DNA of 27,912 nucleotides from a virus. Below are positions 1 through 7,582 of this stretch, piece by piece; positions within the stretch are counted from its first letter, which is position 1, and the number at the start of each line of letters is the position of its first letter. The position numbers were made by a program, and so were the translations under genes. The notes beneath the pieces were generated by a model. That model was not told the DNA's origin, did no database searches, and saw only the letters and a list, made by a program, of their open reading frames with translations. The DNA lies in the IMG/VR virus record IMGVR_UViG_3300048442_000453, positions 1 through 27,912 of that record, one strand, 5' to 3'.

Positions 1-2
1 TC

Positions 3-1154
3 GAGGGGACGCACGAATTCACCCCGGAAATAGACGAGGGCACCTTTTGGCAGAGTACCGATAAGACCTACAAGCATCGCAAGCGCGAATATGTGCAGGA
101 AAACAATTACCAGTTTATTACCGGCGATCAGCAGTTTACCGCCGGGGGGACTTCGACTTGGGGCGCCAACCAGCATGAGTTCAGCGCTGCCGTTGATTTC
201 ACTATCAACGCAGGAGATGACTTTGACGCAACGGCCGGTGACCGTATCGGCCTTTACCCCGGGGGCGATCTTGAGATAACCGCAGGCGATGACGTGTATA
301 TCCGGGCCGGTGACTTTGCCCGGTTATGGTCTGACGCAGATATTTTGCTAAGAACCAGTAACAATGACATTGATGCTGAACCATCTAAAGCGTTCCGTAT
401 CTTTTTTAGTGACACGTATGCCACAGACCCTAGAGCAGACCAAGGCTTCGAAATTTGGGATAACCAATTAAATCAGCGGTATTTCCACGCCCCGGTCATC
501 GGTGACATAAAAGTAAGTTGGGGAAAGCTGTTTGTATTGTCTAACGGCACAGACGTAACAACGATAACGCTCGACCCGAATACAGAAACCATCACCGCCG
601 GGAACATTGTTATTGACGGTGACGCAGAAACGATTACATCAGGCACAGTCACGATTGATGGTGGCAACTCGACCATCGAAACCGGGCTTGTGTCAGTTGA
701 TGGGGTCGCTGGCACTGTCACTGCTAACGGCGTTGTATTAACCGGGTCACAAGACCTAAGCGGGGAGCTTGCTGCTCTCGAGCAATCACTAACAGCACTT
801 ATCAACGCAAAAGTTGGCGAGGCACCGGAGGACGGAAAGACTTATGTACGACAGAATGCAGCATGGACTAGTGTTGATTTGGGGCTTGACCTACTGGTAT
901 ATCCTTTTGACGGTGGCCTAAGTGACACGGTTTATTTTGCAGAAACTATGGACGGTGGGGCATCTGACACGCTCGTTTTCGATGATGCAATTTCGCCGGT
1001 CATAGGTGGTACAGCAGGAAGCACTTACGAGGTTAGCCCACTGATTTCCGGGGGTGCTAACATGTCCACGGTAGACGGTGGTAATTTCAACATTGACGGT
1101 GGCCGATCTGCCACAAATCTATTTTCAAGTAACTTTGACGGAGGAGCCGCCTAA
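3..1154 (+). CDS. Fibre-like virion protein, 5' end cut by window edge
   Basis: The reading frame is open from the first complete codon of the window to TAA at 1152-1154, so the gene begins upstream; a GTG at 93 is in frame but has no clear ribosome binding site. The 383 visible residues are Asp/Gly/Thr-rich with short repeated turns (for example TAGD, TIDGG), suggesting a beta-helical or beta-stranded fibre shaft. Near residue 275 it has PEDGKTYVRQNAAW, a motif common in phage tail fibres and spikes. The last 80 residues carry repeated DGG motifs and end in FDGGAA. The next gene starts on the stop (TAATG), and that gene is also fibre-like. Location next to head and connector genes is unusual for a tail fibre, so a head fibre or decoration is possible. 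Exact function unknown. Confidence 0.6.
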   Translation, partial: EGTHEFTPEIDEGTFWQSTDKTYKHRKREYVQENNYQFITGDQQFTAGGTSTWGANQHEFSAAVDFTINAGDDFDATAGDRIGLYPGGDLEITAGDDVYIRAGDFARLWSDADILLRTSNNDIDAEPSKAFRIFFSDTYATDPRADQGFEIWDNQLNQRYFHAPVIGDIKVSWGKLFVLSNGTDVTTITLDPNTETITAGNIVIDGDAETITSGTVTIDGGNSTIETGLVSVDGVAGTVTANGVVLTGSQDLSGELAALEQSLTALINAKVGEAPEDGKTYVRQNAAWTSVDLGLDLLVYPFDGGLSDTVYFAETMDGGASDTLVFDDAISPVIGGTAGSTYEVSPLISGGANMSTVDGGNFNIDGGRSATNLFSSNFDGGAA

Positions 1155-2407
1155 TGGCTACGAAAATTCAAATTCGACGGGATACGGCGGCTAATTGGAC
1201 GTCTAACGACCCAGTACTATCACTCGGTGAGCAAGGTTTTGAGACTGACACCAACAAGGTAAAGATTGGCGATGGTGTAGCTGCATGGTCGGCCTTGGCG
1301 TATGTATCCGGGGGAAGTAGCAAGCTGGAAGTCCAAGACCCCACGGTGGACAATGAATACTACATTTACGTAGGTGCGCCAGCGAATGCGCTATCGCCCA
1401 TTGCCAACCTGAACAACACTCAAACCAACTATGAATACGATCAGTCTTTTGCCACAGCGCAAGAGGCGTTTAATTTCATTATGGCGAATGACTGGGCAGC
1501 CCCAGCTATGTACGAAGGCGAGGGAATGTCTACCCCCAAGATCGTCGTTGCTTTTGAGGAAAACGTGGTCCACGCAATGAATGCCACTCTTATACTTCAA
1601 GACGTACAAGAGACAGTCCAGATAGTAAGCCAGAATGCTGTAAACCCCCTGGGCTATCAGTCTGCATCGCAAGCCACTTTTGGCACTAGCGCTTCAGAGC
1701 TTGTATTCTGGAATTGCAATTGGGTTGGCATCGGCGGCGACCTAATCTTTGAATGCAACGTAAAGGTTGAGCAGGGTTCGCATGTTTATGACGCAGAAAG
1801 CAATGAGTGGAATGATTACACGCTTTACAATGCCGCTCTAAGCGTTCAAAACGATTCCACCATGAACCACTCTAACCATGGCTTTATCGGCACCACACTA
1901 ACTGTTAGACAAAACAGCTTTTACAAGGCGGCAGACATTGAAGCGAGCACTTCGGTCATTGTTGAGAGGTCATCCAAGCTGTTTTGCTCTACCTATACAA
2001 AGGCTCCTTTGTTCCGGGTTGGGGAAAGTACGCTAAACACCTCCACACTTGAAATCACCACCGGGTCGACTGGAACAAGCTTGTTTGATGCTGGCTCCGA
2101 TGTTTTTTGCCGTAGCACCTTTACAGATTCTGGTAGCCCGGGCGCAAGCTGTTTTGTCAGCGAAGGCACAACTATGTCGGCTAGCAGCTTCGTGTTTACC
2201 GCCCCTGTCGAGATTTTTGTTAATGGCGCGCTCTATAACAGCACATACTTTGCTTCGATTAACGCTGGCTTTTGTGCATTTGGCGATGTTGTCTTTAAAT
2301 CCAGATCGAACACCGGGTTTGCAGCGCCATTGATGCCAACGGCCGACCCTGTTGATGGTGGGCGCACGTTCTACCTAAACAACGGCGTAATGACACTGAG
2401 CAGCTAA
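1154..2407 (+). CDS. Spike/fibre-like protein with Mtd_N-type N-terminal domain
   Basis: 417 residues. Residues 1-50 (IQIRRDTAANWTS, then GEQGFETDT, KIGDG, AW, LAY) match the pattern of the Mtd_N domain found at the N-terminus of Bordetella phage tropism determinants and many phage fibres. The remainder is rich in Ser/Thr/Asn with a regular spacing of small beta-forming stretches, compatible with a right-handed beta-helix. A VDGGRTFYLNNG segment lies near the C-terminus, echoing the DGG motifs of the previous gene. The start codon overlaps the previous stop (TAATG), so the two are probably translationally coupled and may form one structure. It lacks an obvious C-type lectin fold, and no reverse transcriptase is visible, so there is no sign that it is a diversified receptor binder. 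Confidence 0.65.
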   Translation: MATKIQIRRDTAANWTSNDPVLSLGEQGFETDTNKVKIGDGVAAWSALAYVSGGSSKLEVQDPTVDNEYYIYVGAPANALSPIANLNNTQTNYEYDQSFATAQEAFNFIMANDWAAPAMYEGEGMSTPKIVVAFEENVVHAMNATLILQDVQETVQIVSQNAVNPLGYQSASQATFGTSASELVFWNCNWVGIGGDLIFECNVKVEQGSHVYDAESNEWNDYTLYNAALSVQNDSTMNHSNHGFIGTTLTVRQNSFYKAADIEASTSVIVERSSKLFCSTYTKAPLFRVGESTLNTSTLEITTGSTGTSLFDAGSDVFCRSTFTDSGSPGASCFVSEGTTMSASSFVFTAPVEIFVNGALYNSTYFASINAGFCAFGDVVFKSRSNTGFAAPLMPTADPVDGGRTFYLNNGVMTLSS

Positions 2408-2857
2408 ATGGCGACTATTTCTATAGCAGAGTTTAAAGATTTCCTGCGGGAGTTTGATGCAGACCTCCGCAAGAAAACTCTGCTTAGAATGTCGCAAGTA
2501 GCCTTTGATAGCGCGGCGGTTGGGGCTAATCGGCACTTTAAGACCGGAGCGCTTCGGCAGAGCCTTAGAAACAAAGCCGAACCCAAGGGCGTCGATGTAA
2601 ACAGACGCAGAGTATTCCACGACCGTAACCGCGCACCCCACGCGGTTTTTGTCAATTTCGGCACCCGGCCCCACATAATAAAGCCCAAAGATAAAAAGGC
2701 ATTGCGGTGGGTCGGGCCTAATGGTTTTATATTTGCCAAGGAAGTAAAGCACCCCGGATACAAGGGCGATGCTTATATGGTACGCGCTGCCACTGATGCT
2801 ATCCGGTCGATGGGCAGCATAGTCGACGATATATTGCAGGAGACAAACAATGCCTAA
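2408..2857 (+). CDS. HK97 gp10-like tail completion / head-tail joining protein
   Basis: 149 residues. The central pattern HFKTGALRQSL, then HAVFVNFGTRPHIIKPK and ALRW, followed by VKHPGYKGDAYMVRAA near the end is characteristic of the HK97-gp10-like family: a conserved TG.LR.S motif, an E/N-x-GT..H.I.P block and a HPG or HPGxxG block. Proteins of this family join the head to the tail tube (tail completion protein) in long-tailed phages. It starts immediately after the preceding stop and overlaps a 30-residue basic gene at its end. Family call is fairly firm; the precise role in this virion is inferred from the family and from the connector-type neighbours downstream. Confidence 0.8.
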   Translation: MATISIAEFKDFLREFDADLRKKTLLRMSQVAFDSAAVGANRHFKTGALRQSLRNKAEPKGVDVNRRRVFHDRNRAPHAVFVNFGTRPHIIKPKDKKALRWVGPNGFIFAKEVKHPGYKGDAYMVRAATDAIRSMGSIVDDILQETNNA

Positions 2858-2942
2858 AGGAATTGGATACAACAAAGATATAAAGAAGGCTCCCAAAAAG
2901 AAAAAGCCAGCTAAGAAGCCCAAAATGAAGGGGAAAAAGTAA
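2850..2942 (+). CDS. 30-residue lysine-rich protein
   Basis: ATG at 2850 lies inside the end of the preceding gene, with AGGAGA at 2838-2843 as a ribosome binding site. The product is 30 residues, 14 of them lysine, beginning MPKGIGYNKD and ending KMKGKK. Its TAA overlaps the next ATG (TAATG). Although tiny, it is supported by the good binding site and by the perfect start/stop coupling on both sides. Very short lysine-rich proteins occur next to head and connector genes in many phages; they may bind DNA or the inner capsid surface, but that is inference. Confidence 0.6.
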   Translation: MPKGIGYNKDIKKAPKKKKPAKKPKMKGKK

Positions 2943-3079
2943 TGGCAAAATTAACGCCTGGACAAAAAGCCCGAGCCAAAGCAATGTCTAAGCGCCGGGG
3001 AGTTAAGTACCCGAATGCGTGGAGCAATCTAGCTGTGGTCAAAAACGATGCCAAGAAAAAGAAAAAGGCTAAGAAATAA
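2942..3079 (+). CDS. 45-residue basic protein
   Basis: ATG at 2942 overlaps the previous stop and the TAA at 3077-3079 overlaps the next ATG at 3079, so the gene sits in a fully coupled chain. The product begins MAKLTPGQKARAKAMSKRRG, has a less charged middle (YPNAWSNLAVV) and ends in a run of lysines with alanine. Ribosome binding is helped by GAAGGGGA just upstream. It shares its basic character with the 30-residue neighbour and the 94-residue protein at 3769. Function unknown; the middle segment suggests a specific conserved small phage protein rather than random sequence. Confidence 0.6.
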   Translation: MAKLTPGQKARAKAMSKRRGVKYPNAWSNLAVVKNDAKKKKKAKK

Positions 3080-3387
3080 TGCCGCGCCTATATTACCCAG
3101 ATGCATTTCTGTCGCGTTTCTGCGATGATGAGCGAGAGAGTCGCGCTTACGTTGACGTTGACACATACGGCGAGTTCAGCACCGACTATCGAGACAAGCT
3201 TGCCCGTACACGCTGCTATGTTTTAGCGTGCATGGAAAATCAGGCAGACAGCGAGGATTTGTTTACAACCAAGCTGGAAACCTATCGCAAAGAATTTGAA
3301 CGGGTGTTGATTTTGGCTAAGACAGAAAAGCCAGACATAGACGGAAACGTACCCCCGGTGTTTAGCATCCCGATAGGTCGTGCATGA
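3079..3387 (+). CDS. Putative head-tail connector/adaptor protein
   Basis: 102 residues, mostly helical and charged, starting MPRLYYPDAFLSRF and ending PVFSIPIGRA. It lies between an HK97 gp10-like completion protein and a putative tail terminator, the usual place of an adaptor or stopper protein in long-tailed phages, but I see no diagnostic motif. ATG overlaps the upstream TAA, and the TGA is overlapped by the next gene's ATG (ATGA). Role rests mainly on position and size; a non-connector virion protein cannot be excluded. Confidence 0.5.
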   Translation: MPRLYYPDAFLSRFCDDERESRAYVDVDTYGEFSTDYRDKLARTRCYVLACMENQADSEDLFTTKLETYRKEFERVLILAKTEKPDIDGNVPPVFSIPIGRA

Positions 3388-3776
3388 GCATATTTGCAAA
3401 GCTGGAAGAACTAGCTTGCGAGATTGAGCTAGTTGATTTCGTTAAGACTGTAAAAATCGGCATCGAGCCAAACATATCCCCGGAGGATTACCCGCTGGTG
3501 CGCATAGTGCCGCAGAGAATGTCCGCAGAAGCTCCCTATAACAAAAGACTGGTCGAAACTGGTATTTTCTTTGGCGCTAATGTAACCGCCGCAGAGGGCA
3601 TGGAGCGCGTCTACGATGAGCTCTTTTTTCTGGAAGAAGAAATTATTAAAGCAGTGAAGCGCATTGGCGGCAAATACTTCGAGACAATTACCGACGAGGA
3701 TAGGCTTGACACCTACAAGATGATGTTTATTCGCGCAGATTTATTTGTTGACCGCCCGGAGCAAGCAGATGCCTAA
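3384..3776 (+). CDS. Putative tail terminator protein
   Basis: 130 residues. Size, an alternating alpha/beta character, a segment DYPLVRIVPQRM near residue 35 and a C-terminal beta stretch (MFIRADLFVD) fit the small proteins that cap the tail tube in long-tailed phages (lambda gpU-like, HK97 gp10 neighbours). No catalytic motif. It is coupled to the gene before (ATGA) and overlaps the next ATG by eight bases. Identification is by position after the completion and adaptor genes and by general fold impression, so moderate to low confidence. Confidence 0.45.
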   Translation: MSIFAKLEELACEIELVDFVKTVKIGIEPNISPEDYPLVRIVPQRMSAEAPYNKRLVETGIFFGANVTAAEGMERVYDELFFLEEEIIKAVKRIGGKYFETITDEDRLDTYKMMFIRADLFVDRPEQADA

Positions 3777-4053
3777 AGACCCTAGACTCACCAAGCATGG
3801 ACTGAGCGGCTATAACAAGCCCAAAAGGACGCCTGGACACTCAACAAAGTCGCATGTTGTTCTTGCCAAAGACGGAGATAAGGTAAAGCTGATCCGATTC
3901 GGGGAGCAGGGCGCAAAGACTGCCGGCAAACCTAAAAAGAACGAATCTGACGCAATGAAGGCAAAACGCGCTAGTTTTAAAGCTCGTCACGCCAAAAATA
4001 TTGCCAAGGGCAAAATGTCCGGCAGTTATTGGGCGAATCGCGTTAAGTGGTAG
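3769..4053 (+). CDS. Conserved 94-residue basic phage protein
   Basis: The start is ATG at 3769 with GGAG at 3758-3761; an in-frame upstream start would only lengthen the overlap with the preceding gene. The product runs MPKDPRLTKHG, GYNKPKRTPGHSTKSHVV, then ends KARHAKNIAKGKM...SYWANRVKW. This pattern, with GYNKPKRTP.H.TKSH and the ARHAKNI.KGKMS.AYWA..VKW end, is one I know as a recurring hypothetical protein of aquatic podo- and siphoviruses, usually near structural genes. Strongly basic throughout, so nucleic-acid contact or capsid lining is plausible. No known function. Confidence 0.7.
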   Translation: MPKDPRLTKHGLSGYNKPKRTPGHSTKSHVVLAKDGDKVKLIRFGEQGAKTAGKPKKNESDAMKAKRASFKARHAKNIAKGKMSGSYWANRVKW

Positions 4054-4115
4054 CGGTTTGTCCACCTAATGAAACACAACTGAGTTAAAACATTCACATT
4101 AGCGAGAGGCTATAA

Positions 4116-4787
4116 ATGGATATTGAAAAGCTAAAAGAGCAGCTTACCGAAACCGATTTCTTGGAATTGACTACGGCAATGAGCGACTTGATAGGACAGC
4201 GCGACCAAGCAAGAAACGAAAGCATTTCCGGTCGCAAAAGCCTAAAAGAAAATAACGCAAGGCTCGAGCAAGAGCTGCTTAGTTTTAAAGAAGCTTTAGG
4301 CGTAGAAAACGTCGACGAGCTTGAAGGCAAAGGGGTAAGTGTTGAGCAGTCTACCCAGTACGAAGCTAAGCTGAAGAAATATCAGCGAGATTTAGATTCA
4401 GTACAGGAGCAGCTGCAAAGCGCAAATCGAGAAAGGCAGGCCACACAAACTAAGTTGGCGCTGTCATCGGCTTTGCAAGGCCACGATTGGGTCGATCAAG
4501 ACGTGGTGGAGAATTACGTTGCCAACAATGTTATTTGGGAAGGCGACGAACTGTATTACAAGTCACACGAAGGCAACATGATGAGTGTGGCAGATGGGGT
4601 AGCGACCTTGGCTAAATCAAAGCCGCAATTACTTCAACCAACTGGCGCGGGAGGCGCTGGAGTACGATCTTCAAACGCGAGAGGCGTAGCAGAAGATGAG
4701 CCAATGACCAGAGATGAGTTCGATGCTCTACCTGCAATTAAAAAGGCAGAGTACGCAAGTCAAGCTGGTTTTACTCTTATTGACTAA
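4116..4787 (+). CDS. Scaffolding protein
   Basis: 223 residues directly upstream of the coat gene. The first 130 residues are a long charged coiled coil with heptad-like Leu/Glu/Gln spacing (KENNARLEQELLSF, YQRDLDSVQEQLQ), followed by a small domain and a Gly/Ala-rich linker before a short acidic/helical end (MTRDEFDALPAIKK). This architecture is typical of internal scaffolds that direct coat assembly and then leave the procapsid. A binding site GCGAGAGG precedes the ATG. It is separated by 62 bases from the upstream gene; I see no convincing promoter in that gap. Confidence 0.7.
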   Translation: MDIEKLKEQLTETDFLELTTAMSDLIGQRDQARNESISGRKSLKENNARLEQELLSFKEALGVENVDELEGKGVSVEQSTQYEAKLKKYQRDLDSVQEQLQSANRERQATQTKLALSSALQGHDWVDQDVVENYVANNVIWEGDELYYKSHEGNMMSVADGVATLAKSKPQLLQPTGAGGAGVRSSNARGVAEDEPMTRDEFDALPAIKKAEYASQAGFTLID

Positions 4788-4801
4788 AGGAAACTTAAAA
4801 A

Positions 4802-5965
4802 ATGTCTGTAACTTTGACTGATTTAATACCAGACCTTTATGTCAGCCTCGACGTAATTTCGCGTGAAATGGTTGGCATGATCCCGTCTGTAAGCATTGAC
4901 GCGCAGGTAGCTAGAGCAGCTATCGGTCAACAAGTACGCACGTTTGTAGCACCTGCTTCAACTGCTGACGATATTATCCCCGGAGTTATCCCCCCGGATG
5001 ATGGTGACCAAGCTATCCTTAACCGATCTATCACTGTGCAAAAGTCTCGCCGGGTTCCTATCCGCTGGACTGGTGAGAACGATCGCGAATCTGCATTTAA
5101 TGCCGGGTCAATCCGACAGCAGCAAATCCAGCAAGCTATGCGCACACTGGTTAACGAAATCGAAGCCGACTTGTATACTGCGACAGCTTTGAAAGCTTCG
5201 CGCATGTACCGATCTGCTGCGCCTACCGTTACACCTTTCCGCACTGCTAACGAGTGGACTGATGCAGCGAATGTTCGCAAAGTTCTTATGGATAACGGAA
5301 GCCCTTTAAATGACATTTCAATGGTTATGGACACTGCCACTGGTGCGTCACTGCGCGGCTATCAGGCACAAGTCAACACGTTTGGCTCTGACCAACTTCT
5401 GCGTCAAGGCGTTTTGCTTGATGTGGGCGGCATGGCACTGCGCGAGTCTGCTGCGGTATCTGCTGTTGCATCTTCCGCGTCTGGTTTAGTAATGGCCGCA
5501 ACTGGTGGCGAAGCTGCTGGCGCGACTTCTATTGCTGTAACCGAAGCTGAAGCTGGTGACGTTGTATTGTCAGCTGGTGACTTAATTGAAATTGATGGTC
5601 ACGCCGAGCTTTACATGGTCGTTGCGGGTTCAACTGTAAGCACCTCCGGTACAGTACAAATCGAAGGTCCAGGACTGAGCAAGCCACTGTCAGGCGGCGA
5701 AGTAATTACCGTTGCAGAAGCTGGTGTACGAAACGTTGCTTTCCAGCGTGGCGCTGTCATCTTGGCTAGCCGTTTACCTTCAGTACCAGAAGGCGGCGAC
5801 TTGGCCCAAGACCGCACCACTATCACTGATCCACGTAGCGGGCTTTCTTTTGAAGTTGCTATGTACCCACAGTATCGCCAGATGCAATGGGAAATCAGTG
5901 CTGCATGGGGCGTTGGCGTAATCAAGCCAGAGCACGTAACTGGTCAGCTTCATAGCGTAATCTAA
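4802..5965 (+). CDS. Major capsid (coat) protein, P22 gp5-like
   Basis: 387 residues with the hallmarks of the P22 coat family: an N-terminal stretch ending VGMIPSVSID, then AAIGQQVRTFVAP, IPPDDGDQ, a VQKSRRVPIRWTGEN strand, QAMRTLVNEIEADLY, VLMDNGSPLNDISMVMDTAT and LLRQGVLLDVGGMALRESA. Residues about 220-305 (rich in Ala/Gly/Val, with AGDLIEIDGH) correspond to the inserted I-domain of P22-type coats. It forms the HK97-fold shell around the genome. Strong binding site AAAGGAAAC precedes the ATG. The scaffold lies immediately upstream and a terminator immediately downstream, suggesting a high, separately tuned transcript level. Confidence 0.9.
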   Translation: MSVTLTDLIPDLYVSLDVISREMVGMIPSVSIDAQVARAAIGQQVRTFVAPASTADDIIPGVIPPDDGDQAILNRSITVQKSRRVPIRWTGENDRESAFNAGSIRQQQIQQAMRTLVNEIEADLYTATALKASRMYRSAAPTVTPFRTANEWTDAANVRKVLMDNGSPLNDISMVMDTATGASLRGYQAQVNTFGSDQLLRQGVLLDVGGMALRESAAVSAVASSASGLVMAATGGEAAGATSIAVTEAEAGDVVLSAGDLIEIDGHAELYMVVAGSTVSTSGTVQIEGPGLSKPLSGGEVITVAEAGVRNVAFQRGAVILASRLPSVPEGGDLAQDRTTITDPRSGLSFEVAMYPQYRQMQWEISAAWGVGVIKPEHVTGQLHSVI

Positions 5966-5970
5966 GCCGA

Positions 5971-5998
5971 AGGCCCCTCCGGGGGCCTAATCATTTTT
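5971..5998 (+). terminator. Intrinsic terminator after the coat gene
   Basis: Stem AGGCCCC (5971-5977) pairs with GGGGCCT (5982-5988) around loop TCCG, followed by AATCATTTTT. The T-run is short and starts after a 4-base gap, so termination is probably partial, letting some transcripts continue into the tail tube gene. Confidence 0.75.
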
Positions 5999-6012
5999 AA
6001 AGGGAGCTTTTT

Positions 6013-6984
6013 ATGGCAACTGCCGAAAATGCAAAGCTGGAGTACGAAGCAGGACAAACATCGGTAGCGATGACCGAGCTTACCTCTAGCGACAATCAAA
6101 AGTTTAGCTCTAGTGCTACGCTGTTTTCTAACCGTTCAGGGTTCGCCCCGGTGGTGAGAGCTAATGGCATGTTGACAGGTGGCGCGGTAACTCCAAACGC
6201 CTCTGCTGATGATGTAGACGTTGCGGCTGGAACTTGTAACCTAAATGGCGTTGTTGCTGCTGTATCTGGCGCAACCGTTTCAATTAACCGCCCATTGTCA
6301 GACGTGGCCCAAGTGTTCAGCATCGTCGTTGATTCTGCCGGGTCTTATGATGTGGTCGAAGGCACAGAATCTGTCACGCAGAGCTTTAGCGAGACTAGAG
6401 GCGTTGCTGGTGGACCTCCGTTTATTGCTGTTGACGAAATTGAAGTCGCTCAGGTGCGAATCAATACTTCGGGTTCAGCTGTAATCGAGGCGACTGAAGT
6501 TTTCCAAGTTGTAGGACTTCACCAAGAGCGCGCTGACTTTCCGCTTTTCAATGTATCGTTTAACGATGGTGAGATTGATTTCCTAGCTGCAATTCCTGCT
6601 ATCCATGCAGGTAATGTGGCCAAGAAAGTTTATGCCTCATACGCCACGCCAATCTTTGGCGAGGTAACACTGGCATCTGATTTCACACCGCCCGAAACCA
6701 CAAACAACGTAACCTCTACCCAGATTTATGGCACCACCTTGGGTTCGACCAGTTCAACGCTGGGACAGGGATCATTTACTGCGTTTTTGGATAACGGCGT
6801 TACCGATGCACTGGTAAGCCTGAAGAACGAAAACCTCTGGTTTAGATTTTTCCCAAACAAGTTTGCTAGCTCCAATATTTTGGCGCAGGGCAAGCTGGGA
6901 ATTTCACGAACTTTCCCTGCTGGCGATAACATACAAGCAGCCTGTACAATCTCCGCTAATGAGGCAGCGATTGAGGTAGCTTAA
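6013..6984 (+). CDS. Major tail tube protein
   Basis: 323 residues, rich in Ala, Val, Thr and Ser with predicted beta strands. It lies between the coat gene and the tail-assembly chaperone/tape measure pair, the standard position of the tail tube subunit in long-tailed phages. The first half looks like a decorated or repeated beta domain with an internal AAVSGATVSINRP-type stretch; the C-terminal half (from about residue 200) ends ISRTFPAGDNIQAACTISAN, resembling the last strands of tube folds. It has its own binding site (AAAGGGAGC) beyond the terminator. The start of the chaperone overlaps its stop (TAATG). No enzymatic motif. Confidence comes mainly from order and size. Confidence 0.65.
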   Translation: MATAENAKLEYEAGQTSVAMTELTSSDNQKFSSSATLFSNRSGFAPVVRANGMLTGGAVTPNASADDVDVAAGTCNLNGVVAAVSGATVSINRPLSDVAQVFSIVVDSAGSYDVVEGTESVTQSFSETRGVAGGPPFIAVDEIEVAQVRINTSGSAVIEATEVFQVVGLHQERADFPLFNVSFNDGEIDFLAAIPAIHAGNVAKKVYASYATPIFGEVTLASDFTPPETTNNVTSTQIYGTTLGSTSSTLGQGSFTAFLDNGVTDALVSLKNENLWFRFFPNKFASSNILAQGKLGISRTFPAGDNIQAACTISANEAAIEVA

Positions 6985-7421
6985 TGTTTGACCTAGAGCG
7001 GTTTGAAAACCACGAGTTTTTTCCGCGAACGAAACGAGTGGGGGTGAAAGCCCTCGCTCATTTTTTTGCCGATGATGCAGAGCCAGTGATCGAGGTACGA
7101 GGATTAAACAGCGATGAGCTTCATTCGGCAATGGAAGCAGGAAGCAAGGCGAAGAGTGTTGAGGCAGTTATACAGGCGCTATCTGACCATAGTGACCAAG
7201 TGGCGAAAATCCGCGAGGCTATCGGTCTAGGCAACGGTACTCCTGCTGAGGTGCGTAAGCGTATCGAAATGCTAGTGCATGGCAGTGTGACACCAAAAAT
7301 GTCGCACCGGGTCGCTGCTAAGCTTGCAGAAAACTTCCCCATTGAGTTTATGCAGCTTACCAATGAGATTACAGAGCTTACCGGCTTGGGTGCCGATATG
7401 GAAAAGCCCGAAGCCGCCTAG
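6984..7421 (+). CDS. Tail assembly chaperone, zero-frame product
   Basis: 145 residues, helical, just upstream of the tape measure gene, ending MEKPEAA at TAG 7419-7421. It plays the role of lambda gpG: binding the tape measure to keep it soluble and recruiting tail tube subunits. Its start overlaps the previous stop (TAATG). Features fitting this family are the small alpha-helical character, the position, and the -1 open frame that continues right up to the tape measure start. Confidence 0.7.
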   Translation: MFDLERFENHEFFPRTKRVGVKALAHFFADDAEPVIEVRGLNSDELHSAMEAGSKAKSVEAVIQALSDHSDQVAKIREAIGLGNGTPAEVRKRIEMLVHGSVTPKMSHRVAAKLAENFPIEFMQLTNEITELTGLGADMEKPEAA

Positions 7422-7582
7422 CCCTTGAGCCAGATTTATTGGCGTCAATGCATCTGCTGGAATTGCGAGGCGGCTACCTATATCAGCACAGACCAGACAT
7501 ATTCCCCGGCGGGATGATGGTCACGGAAGAAATAGCCTTGTGGAATGCCTATTACGAGAGAAAGCAGGGGCAGCATGGCTAA
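6984..7582 (+). CDS. Tail assembly chaperone, -1 frameshift extension (gpGT-like)
   Basis: The -1 frame is open from about 7366 (after an in-frame TGA at 7363-7365) to TAA at 7580-7582. If ribosomes slip at 7400-7406, the product is about 199 residues, adding ARSRLALEPDLL and continuing through RGGYLYQHRPDIFPGG to LWNAYYERKQGQHG. That tail is protein-like, strongly resembles the C-terminal T domain of such chaperones (an ...W.AYYE... end), and its stop overlaps the tape measure start by eight bases. An independent start (ATG at 7448) has no binding site. This is lambda G/GT organisation, inferred from sequence, not proven. Confidence 0.65.
7400..7406 (+). promoter_or_regulatory. Candidate -1 ribosomal slip site
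   Basis: GGAAAAG, read G GAA AAG in the zero frame. The A-site AAG can re-pair as AAA after a -1 shift, while the P-site GAA would re-pair as GGA, so this is an imperfect X XXY YYZ heptamer (lambda uses G GGA AAG). A.AAG tetramers alone support low-level -1 slippage in bacteria. It is the best candidate in the 7366-7418 interval where the shift must occur. Confidence 0.45.

Noticed and set aside
93-1154. GTG at 93 as the true start of the first gene
   Set aside because: The frame is open upstream to the window edge with ordinary coding content and there is no ribosome binding site before 93.
2375-2923. 182-residue minus-strand reading frame
   Set aside because: Lies antisense to the completion protein and its neighbour, with no binding site; the + strand frames have clear family matches and coupling.
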